Notes: generated by a model not told the origin, from the letters alone. A DNA stretch of 64,000 bases from Siphonodentalium dalli (GCA_032622095.1 CP136061.1:7634734-7698733), one strand, 5' to 3'. Positions 34,261-47,750 are shown, counted from the first letter of the stretch. Numbers and translations are program-made.

Positions 34261-34579
34261 TATGTATGGGTAACAAATTGCTTTGGATTCCGGCCGCGTT
34301 ATGCGGCAGCACGATGTTCCCCATTATATATGTAGTACTAAATGTCTTCCGATAACGATTATTTTGTAAGTTACTTACTTGTCACTATTCTGTATATACG
34401 TGAAATGATTCCACGTGAAGAATGCAGCGATATTCACAGTGAACCCCATTGAAATAGGAATTGGCCATTGCGATTGACCCCCTCCCATGGATCCTGACGC
34501 ATGCATATTATTACGAGCATCATTTTTATCACGCAACAACAACTCAATTATTGAAAACTCTACCGCCTCTACTTTCTCA

Positions 34580-34585
34580 TCCCTC

Positions 34586-34618
<33 letters not shown>

Positions 34619-34619
34619 A

Positions 34620-34698
<79 letters not shown>

Positions 34699-34700
34699 CT
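34580..34700. repeat. CT microsatellite
   Basis: Nearly pure (CT)n of about 115 bases within the presumed 3' untranslated part of the LINE. Long Ser-Leu translations across it are artefacts. Confidence 0.97.
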
Positions 34701-34979
34701 CCTGCTATCCCTAACACTATCTTTCGCCTGTTTCCATCCCTAACTCAAACTTAGTTACTTCTCCTTAAAAAACAAACATTATTTATATCCTTTCCCGTCT
34801 GACCGATACCCCTCCCTCACTTATTGGGGAAGGGGCATGTCGCCAAAGAGGAGAAGACTTCATATAAGCCCTCGGGCTTGTTGTCTGATCCTCATTTCCA
34901 TACATTATCGCTTCCATTTTTGCATATTTGTATCATCTGTATATTATGTTATGTTGGATTTGGAAATAAAAATATGTTT

Positions 34980-35640
34980 ACACTAAACGTTTGAGATCTG
35001 AACCCGAACATTGGACAATCCTAGCATATATAGTGATCTAATTCCAGACAGAGTCACAGCCCGATTTGATTTTCTTAAATTAATTGGCATTTTCTGACTG
35101 ACCATCTAGACTGGCCTTAAACTTTCCAAGTGTTAGAGTTTCCAACCTGACACCTCCTAAATTTGGAACATTTTCAACTGATGGCCATTTTAGTTCAAAA
35201 TATTTACCAAAAGTAGTATATACAAATATTGGTCTCAAAACAACAAATTGTCCACTAATAAATTGTTGCAAAATTAACCACGAGAAGAACCAACTGACTA
35301 ACAACTGTTCCAACAAAGATTGAAGAATTATTTTTCGGAGTAGACTCAGACTTTGTCATGAGCACACTTGCAATTAACAATATACTACTATTAATAAAAC
35401 GATATATTTATGTGACAAGGTGCAATAAGGAAAATCTATGCCAAAACGGGCAATACAATTTGTTATACAAGAATACAATCTAGAAAAGCAGGCATTAAAA
35501 TGGACTGATTCAACTAATAAAGCCTTTAATAATAAGTGGAACAGTATTCTCAATTTAATTAATGACCGGAAATTATTTTGGTAAAAAAACTTTATTTAAA
35601 TTGATAAAACAAAATAAAAATAATTTTCAATATTAGACCG
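34980..35640. other. Degraded spacer DNA
   Basis: No reliable gene. The words TTTCCAAGTGTTAGAG and TTTCCAACTGATGGCCATTT-like sequences relate loosely to 38600-38800, suggesting shared old repeats. Confidence 0.4.
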
Positions 35641-35644
35641 ATCC

Positions 35645-36275
35645 TGCAGTATCACATTAAATTATAGTAAGAATAACTGTCGATATGACAAATTATCAAG
35701 AATAAATACTATAGATAATTTAACCCTTTACCCAACAAACCGGCCAAAACCGGCCAAATAAAGCTTCAACAGCCTAAAATATCTTCGGTCTGTCTCAATA
35801 GAACCATACAAATATGGATATCATTGGAACCGGCTCCTTGACCACATTGTGATAGTTACAGTTATGCCCTGTGCCCTGTGCCAATGCATTCTCTTATATA
35901 TGCATTGGCCTAAACAAAATCTTTTTTTAACACTTTTTACCATTTTTTCTTACATTGTTTAACAATTTTATAATTTTTAATGTGTTAAGCCAATGCATTC
36001 TCTTATATATGCGAGGCGAACTATGGTCGACTCGCATATATAAGAGAATGCATTGGCACAGGGCCGTTCTGTTGGATAAAGGATTAATAAGACAGAACAA
36101 GAAAAATGATAAGACTTTTCAAAAAACGGAGATTATTCAAATGTGCATGAGATAATAGATATATTGTTAAAATTTATTTTTTAATTTTTAATGTATATGT
36201 ATTATGTACAACTTTAATATGTACTTGAGACAGACTATGAAAATAAAAATAAATTATAAAAAAAAAAAAACTGTT
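35645..36275 (+). mobile_element. LINE 3' end interrupted by piggyBac-like MITE
   Basis: Codons before 35720 (ending ...Asn-Cys-Arg-Tyr-Asp-Lys-Leu-Ser) and after 36087 (Ile-Arg-Gln-Asn-Lys-Lys-Asn-Asp) are in one frame if the MITE and one TTAA are removed, ending at a stop near 36153. An AT-rich 3' region and the A-rich tail (AAAATAAAAATAAATTATAA then a poly-A run) follow at 36230-36271. This is the layout of a LINE 3' terminus. Confidence 0.7.
35720..36087. mobile_element. piggyBac-like MITE, second copy
   Basis: Ends TTAACCCTTTACCCAACA and GTTGGATAAAGGATTAA with TTAA at both borders, in opposite orientation to 11489-11888. One cassette is intact (35989-36057). The other (35881-35910) has lost its centre, leaving TATATATGCATTGG, and CCCTGTG is doubled before it. 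Confidence 0.9.
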
Positions 36276-36420
36276 GAACATGTTTTTAAAAGTTTAACTG
36301 TCTCAACGTCCCTGATATAGACTTTGACATCTGTTGCGTGTGGTGTATACCCCAGGCAGTACACGTTGTGGTATTGTTGAGTATATATCAAGATAACACA
36401 CGAAGAGGGTTATATTATAT

Positions 36421-36718
36421 CGCGTGTTCCGAATCGGTCGCTGTTGGTTATTCATAAACCTATAGGCCGTGCTGGAGATTCATTTTTGCTATGATAATCG
36501 GATGGGTTTATCAAGTTTATAAATGGCAACGCACCCATCGTCGGAGGGCTTCACTAATTTGTATATTAAAACTTTAAGAATATACGAGCAGGTTCGATTA
36601 TGCATACCATCTTTAGATAACTTGTCAATTGTTCAAGTATAAATGCCATTTTTAGGGACAATTCGCGTACTAAAATCTATTAGGTTTCCCCATGAAATTT
36701 GTTTGCTAATTCTAAACT
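36421..36718. repeat. Direct duplicate of 30505-30760
   Basis: Second copy of the GTTCCGAATCGGTCGCTG segment, with an added internal stretch of about 55 bases. Confidence 0.88.
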
Positions 36719-37257
36719 GTCGAGTGTCCTATTTTCTAAAACGTTCCTGGTAGGGTAATTCTGATTAAATGTTAATGAAGAGGTATGTCAGGGTTGTGTT
36801 TCTACTTATCATCAGTGACAAAGCTTAATCGAACCCGTTGAGATCGTCAATATCATCCTTAAATGCAAGAAACTACTCGATCTAAGACAGAAACATATCA
36901 AACCCTACTACAGAGTTAGGCCCAACACATACAAATTGAATGCGCTTTTCACCTGCAGAAATAGACGAACTCTGACTAATCTAAGCATATTCATCCGCGA
37001 CGCCCTACGTTTAATTGAAGCTCCTGTGGCAAACAACGCCGCCTGAATATAAATGAACAAACGATTAACCGCAGTAACTAAGTAACATGCCCCATGCACC
37101 CCTCACCCGTTCAATAAGACTGCAATATAACGCGCGCGAGTTAATGACACCCCATCCTTTCCGAAATAAAAAGATTGACTTGTGCATATGCTCCATATTA
37201 CCCCGACCCAGGTCTGACCCCTTACTTTTGCCAATTATATATTATTTATACAATGGA

Positions 37258-37272
37258 CCCCCCCCCCCCCCC

Positions 37273-37369
<97 letters not shown>

Positions 37370-37372
37370 GCC
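37258..37372. repeat. Poly-C run followed by TA microsatellite
   Basis: About 14 C residues, then roughly 48 TA units. Tyr-Ile-Tyr-Ile translations are artefacts. Confidence 0.97.
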
Positions 37373-38152
37373 AATTATAACACGCGATACTGTTTTACAC
37401 CCCTACCTCCCCATGATTACATGTATACACCGCACCTACACCATCCACGAATGTGCCCTATTGGTATACATGTTATATTAAATGTTCAATTGGTCTATTC
37501 ACATGTATATATATATTCTCACTCTATTATACCAATATTTATGGTGATCACCAGTCGTGGAATAGCATTGCGCTCAAAATCAAAATGGTGTAAAAAAATA
37601 GACAAAATCGAATAACATTTACAATTTGGGCAAAAATTAATACAAACGCTAGAATTATGCGAGGAAGAATGATTGCAGAGTATAAGAGAAACTTCTGATC
37701 AGAGATGTCGAACTCTCTCTATAATATTTTCACGAGAGAACATATGAAAGCAGGGTCTCAAACAACAATTAAATCTGAACTTTTGGGCGCACAGAAACGA
37801 AAAAATAACGCAGTTTTATTTGAATTATTTATCTTCAATCGTCTGATATATGTGTGATTGAACAGTTAAATTTAATTGAGATTTATTGAATATGTGACCT
37901 TTTCTAGAAGCAGAAATGTGTGCCCACATTATCACGCATATAACCGTTCATCACTTATTTTAATATCTACACATCAAACCTTTCAAAATCCACTGACTAT
38001 AAAATAGTTTGAGATATATTATTGGGTAAAATTGTGTAGATCCTATTGCTCGTGTCGCAAAATAGTTGTCATATTTGTCTCCGATCAAGTGATGAAACAT
38101 GCATATTTCACTTTTATTACAAGGATGCATGGTGGTACGTGTGTGGAATTGG

Positions 38153-39262
38153 TAAGGGTGCATTTACATTGCTATAGAACTGTACATAGATCTACACGCA
38201 GACTAGTGTAAACGGGTTGATATAGAAATGCACACAGAAAGAAAACGGTATTAGTTCGGGTGAGCAAAAATCGTGTCCGCTATACGTCACGGTCAACGCC
38301 GAAGCATTGTGACAGGCAAATCTGTTTTGATTAATTGTTACTCGGGCTTGGCTAATGTGTTTTAGCGTTCGTTGTCATTTCAACCCGTGTATTTCGAATA
38401 TTGAACACGGACAGGGATGTGGCAACTTTGGTCAAAATTTTCAACAGTTGGAAATGCTATACCTGATACAACATTAGTTGTAATTTCCAAACCAACAATA
38501 GGTGTAAATGATCTTGTAGTTTGATTTTCAAACATTATATTGGGGGGAGGTATTGTTTTCGGACCAATACTTGCATAATTTCCTACTATTTATCAAAATT
38601 TTGGGCTGGAATGGCCATCAGCTGGAAGTTTTCCAACCTTATGGGGGCGGGTGTCAGGTTAGAATTTCCAACACTTGGAAAGATTGTGTCCTGGTCCCTC
38701 CCCGTGGCCAGTCAAAAACAGCTAGTTAATTTAAGAAAGAAATATTGTCCTACATTTGGTCAACATTGCCATTGGAATTGTCATCAGTTGGAATTTTTAC
38801 TACATGTGGTCAAATAAAGGGTGTTGTAGGGTGGATACCCATTCCATACAGATCCAAAATGGCCACGGCCCAGATGGTGTCAAACAGGAGACCTATAGAT
38901 ATATAGATGATCACCTGAAATCCTAAATATTGGTGGAATCGCCATCTAAAGCTATATGGGTGCACACGGTTGTTTGTTGTGGATTCCTATGCGATTTTCA
39001 TTCTTTCTTCGAACCATTATCAAGTGGTATAAGGATACACTTTAAACAGATGCGGCACATACCAAATCGCTGTTGTCTGCTGATAGTTGATCCATTTTTA
39101 TGTCTGGCCTAAATTGACACGACTCGTAATGAATTGTCAATTACCAGAGTAGTGATCAGCGCGCGTTCACTGTTTGTAATTATGTTGTGATCACAGTAAT
39201 GCGCGACACGTGACTTCATACAGATCTATGTACAGTTCTATAGCAATGTAAATGCACCCTAA
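38153..39262. mobile_element. Harbinger-like element with TAA duplication
   Basis: The left end GGGTGCATTTACATTGCTAT and the right end ATAGCAATGTAAATGCACCC are 37-base inverted repeats. TAA flanks both borders. The element is 1,104 bp with no transposase frame. The 98-codon frame at 38521-38817 inside shows no known motif. Confidence 0.85.
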
Positions 39263-39714
39263 GACATTTTCTAACAACAAGATACTGAAAACGAATATTG
39301 CGCATTGCGTGGTATAACATATTCCAGTTGTAGCCTAAGTAATTTGAACAAAATTGTCTACAATGAAGCCAGTTTGGTAGCAGCACGAAAATTAATCATA
39401 TATACATACATTTGATCTGTTGGGATTGATGCTAATCTATTGAAGCATTGCTACATTACGTACATGGTTTATTATAACTGAGAGGGTTGAAATTGCCAGA
39501 AATGTAACCAGTATTTGTAGTGCAATTAAGGGCATGCACTTAAGCTGAAATAAAGCATTGCAGGATAATGAAACTATACAGTCTTGTGGAGATGATCTTT
39601 CAGATGGTATCATGTGTGGTTGGTGATCGGAAATTTCCATTAGTTGCCCATTGTCACCACCCATTTAACGACGCGGCGGACTCCAACTAAATTCGAAATA
39701 GAAGTCGATGAAAC

Positions 39715-40315
39715 GTATCGCCATTAACAAGAAGACGGTATGTTGTGATCATTTACGTGGCTACCTAAACGAGGACGCTGATCATTAATTTTTCACTTGT
39801 CCCTTTTATCAAACAGAAAGGGCCAACCCCGAAGAAAAAATAGTGGGAATTGGACTATATCAAATACATTTTGCGATCTACTTTGTGGATCAGTCTCACT
39901 TTCCAAAGAAGGAAATTACAAATTGTTCGCAGCTGTCCAAAAATATATTATAAACTCACTGCGATTTGGCGATGAACAGATGAATTACATTTAGTGAACT
40001 TTACCAGTCGCATATTAACTTAAATCGATAACAACATGCACTAAACATAAACATATGATATAAAACTATCTTCCCTTACCCCATACCAATCTTGAACATT
40101 CCATATTGTACTTTTGTGTTTTGTCAGAATTTTTTTTTTGTGTTCAACATTTATGCATTTAAATGTTTCTTCTGTGCACCACCATCTTTTCCCGGGGAGA
40201 GGAGCTCCACCTAAGTTGATATAACTTGTGCTCCAATCCCCATTCATTTATCCTTCATTAGTTTGTTATAAATAAGATTTGTTTGAAATGTTTATATGGG
40301 ATGATCAATAAAATA
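39715..40315 (+). mobile_element. LINE 3' remnant with untranslated tail
   Basis: A frame reading Asp-Ala-Asp-His, a stop, then FFTCPFYQTERA matches the LINE C-terminal zinc region; another frame continues KLFAAVQKYIINSLRF to a stop at 39994. The tail shares TATAACTTGTGCTCCAATCC with the end of the LINE remnant at 49225-49255 and finishes near ATCAATAAAATATGAAA. The frame is broken and the 5' part is lost. Confidence 0.72.
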
Positions 40316-40348
40316 TGAAACACAAACACATCGTTTACGTGAGTTTAC

Positions 40349-42184
40349 ATGCATTATACTTATTATACTTATTATACTTATTATACTTATTATACTTATT
40401 ATACGTATTATACTTATTATAATTATATACTTATATACTTATATACTTATATACTTATTATACTTATTATACTTATTATACTTATTATACTTATTATACT
40501 TATTATACTTATTATACTTAATATACTTATAATACTTATTATACTTATTATACTTATTATACTTATTATACTTATTATACTTATTATACTTATTATACTT
40601 AATATACTTATAATACTTATTATACTTATTATACTTATTATACTTATAATACTTATTATACTTATTATACTTATTATACTTATTATACTTATTATACTTA
40701 TTATACTTATTATACTTATTATACTTATTATACTTATAAACTTATATACTTATATACTTATATACTTATATACTTATAATACTTATTATACTTATTATAC
40801 TTATATACTTATATACTTATTATACTTATATACTTATTATACTTATTATACTTATTATACTTATTATACTTATTATACTTATTATACTTATTATACTTAT
40901 TATACTTATTATACTTATATACTTATATACTTATAATACTTATTATACTTATTATACTTATTATACTTATTATACTTATTATACTTATTATACTTATTAT
41001 ACTTATTATACTTATTATACTTATTATACTTATTATACTTATATACTTATAATACTTATTATACTTATTATACTTATATACTTATATACTTATTATACTT
41101 ATATACTTATTATACTTATTATACTTATTATACTTATAATACTTATATACTTATTATACTTATTATACTTATTATACTTATTATACTTATTATACTTATA
41201 ATACTTATATACTTATAATACTTATTATACTTATTATACTTATATACTTATATACTTATTATACTTATATACTTATTATACTTATTATACTTATTATACT
41301 TATTATACTTATTATACTTATTATACTTATTATACTTATTATACTTATTATACTTATAATACTTATATACTTATTATACTTATTATACTTATTATACTTA
41401 TTATACTTATTATACTTATTATACTTATTATACTTATATACTTATATACTTATATACTTATATACTTATATACTTATATACTTATAATACTTATTATACT
41501 TATTATACTTATTATACTTATTATACTTATTATACTTATTATACTTATTATACTTATTATACTTAATATACTTATATACTTATATACTTATATACTTATA
41601 TACTTATATACTTATATACTTATATACTTATATACTTATAATACTTATTATACTTATTATACTTATTATACTTATTATACTTATTATACTTATTATACTT
41701 ATTATACTTAATATACTTATATACTTATATACTTATATACTTATATACTTATATACTTATATACTTATATACTTATAATACTTATTATACTTATTATACT
41801 TATTATACTTATTATACTTATTATACTTATTATACTTATTATACTTATATACTTATATAATATTATACTTATATACTTATTATACTTATATACTTATTAT
41901 ACTTATTATACTTATTATACTTAATATACTTATATACTTATATACTTATATACTTATATACTTATATACTTATATACTTATATACTTATAATACTTATTA
42001 TACTTATTATACTTATTATACTTATTATACTTATTATACTTATTATACTTATTATACTTATATACTTATATAATATTATACTTATATACTTATTATACTT
42101 ATATACTTATTATACTTATATACTTATTATACTTATTATACTTATTATACTTATTATACTTATTATACTTATTATACTTATTAT
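40349..42184. repeat. TTATACTTA-type AT-rich satellite, about 1.84 kb
   Basis: The array consists of 8- and 9-base units (TATACTTA, TTATACTTA, with TAATACTTA variants) arranged in blocks, with higher-order repetition of block patterns. It starts just after ACATGCATTATACTTA, the same sequence that ends the adjoining 34-bp unit, suggesting growth from within that unit. Confidence 0.97.
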
Positions 42185-42462
42185 GTTTACGTGAGTTTAC
42201 ATGCATTATACTTATTATGTTTACGTGAGTTTACATGCATTATACTTATTATGTTTACGTGAGTTTACATGCATTATACTTATTATGTTTACGTGAGTTT
42301 ACATGCATTATACTTATAATGTTTACGTGAGTTTACATGCATTATACTTATTATGTTTACGTGAGTTTACATGCATTATACTTATTATGTTTACGTGAGT
42401 TTACATGCATTATACTTATTATGTTTACGTGAGTTTACATGCATTATACTTATTATGTTTTA
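42185..42462. repeat. 34-bp tandem repeat, eight copies
   Basis: Eight copies start GTTTACGTGAGTTTACATGC at exactly 34-base steps (42185 to 42423). A single unit also lies at 40333-40360 before the AT-rich satellite. Confidence 0.97.
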
Positions 42463-45400
42463 TCCATGCACATAGATATGTTATGTGGCACCATGCTGGT
42501 TAAATGTTCAAATACTTTGTGTTTACATTCGTGACAACACTTGTTGTGGAATTCCATTTTGAATTAGGAATCATCATATATGGAAGTTATAAACCACACT
42601 CACTCAACTCCAAACTGCACAGAATAACCGTACTTCTACGGCAAATATGATATTGTGATTGGTATTTTGTGTGTATTTATCGCTAATAAACTAATGTGGA
42701 TAACTAAATAGGCTTTTGGTGAGACTCCGTTGTCGTTGTTGTTGTTGTTGTTGTTGTTGTTGTGACTGGCTGATACGGGGACCATTGAATCGAATTATGT
42801 ACCTTTAGTGTTAGCAATTATTTATCTTCAATCTTGAATAATCAACAACAATATCAACATCACCAACCAGGAAGGTATCACCTAAACCTGACTGAATGGG
42901 AAAGTCATTTTCACGTATATGATAAGGGAATATGTTTGTTTCTCATCGTAAAACAGACAACGAACAACATATATGTGTTCGTCCACACGAAGCAGGAGTA
43001 TTTACTTATCCGACGTCGGTCAGTTCTCCCAGATCAAACCATTTACCATTTTTTAGCAAATTATTTCAATAGTGTTTTTGCTATTGCTCACTCAAATTTT
43101 CGGGAACATCTATCCACTGGTATAGCCCAAGCCCGACAACTAAATAATAAACAAATAATTAAAATCTAGGCAGGTGACATGGCTATCTCCTTTCAACTCC
43201 ATTGAGCGTAAACCACCTACAATGGGTTAAGAATTGAGATTCCGTGACCGCATTACAAAGAACATGTACCCAGCTAATCGCACTCACCATTATCTGCACG
43301 AAGAATCGTCGTGATCACGGCGTGAAAAATCAATAATGTAGCCTTTACAGTTGTAATCTAATAATGATTTTTTTTTTTACAAAAATGGTATTATTGCTGT
43401 ACTATAGAACCCGCTTAGCCCGTTCTTTATCATTCCGTATTGCCAAATGGTACATATTACAAAGCTGTAGCGTTCGAGTACTATGAAAACATGTAAAGAT
43501 GAAACTTTCAGGCCCCCTTTTCTCCACCAAATGCAAAGATTTTCCAGTCAAGTGAATCCCGGTATATAGATGGTTCGCCAAAAAGATCATATAAGTCATT
43601 ACAATTTACATGTCAATGTATTTTGCATATAAAGAGTTTTGGGCACATGTTGAGTTTCAATCTACAATGAAAGAAATACACTGATAGAAATACAGTCGAA
43701 TACTTCAGAACACAAAATTGTTATTACAAAATTAGTAAATCACAAATTAACGCTGATATTACAAACATTGTATTCCATAGTATAGGCCCTATGCCTTCCA
43801 CGCTGCCAAAAACTAAATGCCGGTATATAGCTGCACGCGTCAATGAAGCATAGGGTTGAACAGAACTTAAACAAACGCTGTCATTCTCAATATGCGCGCG
43901 ATATGGTGGGACCACTGTCAGTCCGGATAGGTGTCAAAGTCGCGGACCAAGATGTCACTAAACCCGATCTTCAAATTTGCGTTTTAAAAAGGCGAATGAA
44001 TGATAGGTCCATTCTCAGCAAAGCGGTGCATTTGAAGGACGAATATCGAAAAAAAATTCAAAATCAACAGTATCGTTCAATATTGTTCGTTTATACAAGC
44101 AAGAGTTATGATGAAACTAAATGTGTAACATTGGCATCATTGCTCTTTCGAGTACATTGCTATGGTACCTGGAAAGTATCGATGAAAAATCGTGTGTTTT
44201 CCCTATTGTAACATACGTTATCAGTGGACACACATCGGTAGGGGATGGTTTACATCGGTATTGGACCATTTAGCGGTATCATTTCTCCCTTTTATGAATT
44301 CTGTAAGATGGTCAGCAGCCAGAAAATCAAATATAATTAAGTCACAAGCATACACGGTTACATATGATTAGGATCAAAACGCTATACAAATTAATAATTG
44401 CATACATTTTCTAATAATTACGTAGCCTATTTTATTGCATCATAATTCGTTTCCTTTCATTTGATCATATATATGGTTTGTGCCAAATGTTTTCTTCCAC
44501 GGTATATTGGAAGATTCATTCTTTTAAGTAACAATGATAAATCTATTTATTCGCGGATCCTTCTTGCAATATTAAGCTGCCACCACACACATACCACGGT
44601 AACGTATGATAGAAACTGAAACATCAGTATAATACAATACCAGAAGCAAAAACCGTATTCAGTTTTATGACCAACGTCGACAAAGGCAGCATATAAATTC
44701 ATTTGTATTTAGATTAGCACTGTATCATATCTCTATAGGAAGTCCTATATATATAGTGCTATCGTGAATGATTGCACTGGTATACTGATTGTGAATTGAG
44801 TGCTACCATATGCTGGACCTGCATGCATACAGTTACACGACATCATGTTTTAAACACGTGCATGGCTTACGTATACTGTCAAGCAAGTTGTCGGGTTTCC
44901 AGGTACATGATATCTGCGGTGGGATATCACATGAGTGCATGTACATTAGCGAGGACACCAATATACCTGTAGAGAAGAATGGCGAGCAGACAGTTTTGTT
45001 GTTGCCATAATATCTACAGTAAGCAATTAGAAATCTAGACATCCGTCCATATCGATGTTGGCGAATATTATATACAATATGCAAACCAAACATATTTCAG
45101 CTGATTTTTGTTTGTTAATATTATACCAAACTTAAATGTCAAGACATTTTCGATCGAGTTTAGTCACTGGTAACATATTGATGGTTACCACAAATGTCCA
45201 GGCCAATTTGCCCTTCCATATATATAATTCCCACCCTGGTGCTGTTACATGTTACATGTATGCATCTCCAAGTTATGACCAGTTAATGTCGATCATGACA
45301 TGTGTCATGCACATAATTTCAGTTAGTGCCAGTGAGTGGTCCGTGTATTTTCTGCAGTCATTTATAATTATCGGCTTTAAATTATCAGAACCGTTATATA

Positions 45401-46050
45401 TTGAAGACAGTTGTATTGGTGGAAATACTCTTAATAATGGAATTCAAAGTCATAGTTGAACAAGTGCGATTACTCAAATCTCATTGTCACCTGGTGCATT
45501 CTCAGTGGTTTAAAATTCACATAAATATGGAATATATTGTTTAACTTTAATCGTACGTCCCCCGAAAACCATTATGTTTAGCAACCTGCTATTTTGCTAC
45601 TTTGCTTTGCCGACATTACAAAGCAGCCAATATATCCCATTCGTATTTGTTCAGTGAGAGCGACTCAACAATGATTTCACGGAAATGTGCAGATCCATAC
45701 ACATCGCGATAATCAAAGGGGGATAATTTCAAAGAATCACGAGTATCTCACACGATTCATCATAACCTCATTAATTACCACACTAGCAGACAGTTACCCA
45801 TATATTTGGATCACCGGTGTCCTAAACTCGCGTCGTTGTCATCATACAGTGAGATAGCTTCGTTTAACCGGTACATACACATATGTAACAGAGTCTAACA
45901 TCGTTTAACCGGTACAGATATACACACATGTAACAGAGTCTAACACCAGCTACAAACTGTTTTAGAACGAAATTTTGATATTTTTCAGATCAGATAGAAG
46001 GCAGCCATCTATAACAAATAACTAATCTCACTCGACCTCAGTGAGATATT
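42463..46050. other. Spacer without recognisable gene
   Basis: It contains a GTT microsatellite (42733-42763) and open frames of up to 122 codons (42834-43169, 43843-44211, 45136-45459) that carry no recognised domain, signal peptide or clear splice context. A 50-base direct duplication starting CGTTTAACCGGTACA is at 45850-45955. No RNA gene was seen. Confidence 0.4.
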
Positions 46051-46059
46051 CAAAACATA

Positions 46060-46512
46060 TCGTAACGTATGTTACATGCTTAAAACAAACCATCAGATTC
46101 GGCGACATTCAGACGTTCCAGTGCACCCACGGTTATGTATTTGGAGAAACTCATATATCGCTCGTATAAAGTCGATGGACAGCTAACATTTAGTGCGTTT
46201 TATGCATGTTATAAACCAAATAGTGTTCGTATGGAGACATTTTTATAATTCGGTAACGTATGTTACACGGATCTGGCGACAGCTGCTTCCGATGCTATAT
46301 TTTCCTTTTTCCTTGGTCGTGATCACAAATGGTGTTAATGGCGTGTTAATGGCGTGTTAATGGTGTTAATGGCGTGTTAATGGTGTGTTAATGGTGTTAA
46401 TGGCGTGCAACGAAGACAACAAACACTCGCCTCGATCGTCCGCACGCTATACCTTTTGTGAGCGATTCATCGTAGAATATTGGCTCGGCGACAGTAACGT
46501 ATGTTACATTTG
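46060..46512. repeat. Cluster of GTAACGTATGTTAC motifs
   Basis: The 14-base near-palindrome GTAACGTATGTTAC occurs near 46063, 46253 and 46496, with a relaxed form GTAACATACGTTATC near 44209. Between the last two lies a GTGTTAATGGC tandem (about 46330-46405). The function is unknown. Confidence 0.6.
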
Positions 46513-46989
46513 AGCATACATAGGAGCAGCTCCCGCCACAAAGATTCTACAACCTGTTTACGTGTGTAGTGTTCCAGTTGCACGGGGATGAGGTCTTCCC
46601 GATAACGTAATGACTTGATCACACGCTCATGAATGCTGTAGTTCGTATGCATGCAGCTAACAGGATATTCGTTTAATGTTATCATAATTGGGGTTTGTAT
46701 ATAGACCCCGAATGATGAAACGATACAAAGTATCAACGCTTTGTTATAAGCATGATGTTTTGACAGACTGTATGGCTTGTTCCCACTCGTGTAAACCTTT
46801 ACATGACAATGAAACCGAATCATCTTATCGAGTATACGTAAATATTTCACATAGCTACACATTATACAATGTCTGGATTTTTAAAGAGGCATCAGATAAT
46901 ATTCTACTTTAACCCTAAACGGTCATACATATATATTTACATACACCTAATATCTCCTCCGATTTCCCCATAGCGTTACGGTAGACACG

Positions 46990-47080
46990 CCCCCGTATTC
47001 AATGCGTTCATAAACCTATGAACGCAACGTGACGTCACTTCCAATGTCGTTCATAGGTTTATGAACACATTGGTCCCGGA
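46990..47080. repeat. Hairpin around GTTCATAAACCTATGAAC
   Basis: AATGCGTTCATAAACCTATG and CATAGGTTTATGAACACATT are inverse complements flanking AACGCAACGTGACGTCACTT. It may be an element end or a simple cruciform-prone site. Confidence 0.75.
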
Positions 47081-47604
47081 AATGACCGGGGATTGTCGGA
47101 AATTGCCGACTGCTTGAGTATCTATATAGTACGTCCGGATTTGGCAAGAAATTTATTTTGGTCTATAATCAGTGTTGTTGCCCGGTGTTACTGAACGTTG
47201 ATGTTCAAAAATCCCGCTATACTTAATAACGTTTTATCATTTTCCTTGCCGCTACAAATATTCCCCCGAACCTCACACATATATCATTATGGTAGAACGG
47301 CGTGTTGTCAATTTCTTATCCACAGCCGAAATTTAATTGTTAGTTTCAGTTATCATTCTTGAAATCAACACGTCTACATTAGTTACTAGCTAAAACAAGA
47401 CAGTTTGTCATATGTGTATACTAAACTGTGACGTTGCTTTTTTTCCGTTCTTCAAGAACGGATTCTCAACATGTTTGGTTTTCCAAAAAACGAGGATTCG
47501 CACTTTCTGAACTGAACTCCATGTGTTCATATAAATAGATGAATAAATAGTGGGAAAGACAGACAAGCCTAGTTCATAATGAATTTAAGTATATAAATAT
47601 AAAT

Positions 47605-47750
47605 AATAAACGGCGGATTCAACGTGGTCATGGGTTTTGACCGCGATAAAAAATCAGCAAACTCCGCATGAACCCCTTCGGGGTTCATGCAGTTTGTTGA
47701 TTTTTTCTCGCGGTCAAAATCCGATGACCACATTGAAACCGCCGTTTATT
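47605..47750. repeat. 146-bp hairpin near inner border of right arm
   Basis: Arms from AATAAACGGCGG to GCATGAACCCC are nearly perfect inverse complements across a two-base centre (GAACCCC TT CGGGGTTC). The hairpin ends 97 bases before the right palindrome arm begins. Confidence 0.93.

Noticed and set aside
34461-34754. Ser-Leu repeat proteins on the plus strand
   Set aside because: Artefact of the CT microsatellite in the presumed LINE 3' region.
37087-37615. Tyr-Ile repeat frames, one preceded by a Pro run
   Set aside because: Artefacts of the poly-C and TA microsatellites.
40349-40936. A 195-codon Tyr/Ile/Leu frame
   Set aside because: Simple-sequence artefact of the TTATACTTA satellite.
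42834-46862. Open frames of 107-131 codons in the spacer (42834, 43843, 45136, 46467)
   Set aside because: They lack recognised motifs, signal peptides, plausible splice context or conservation within the window, and their length is within what AT-rich non-coding DNA gives by chance.
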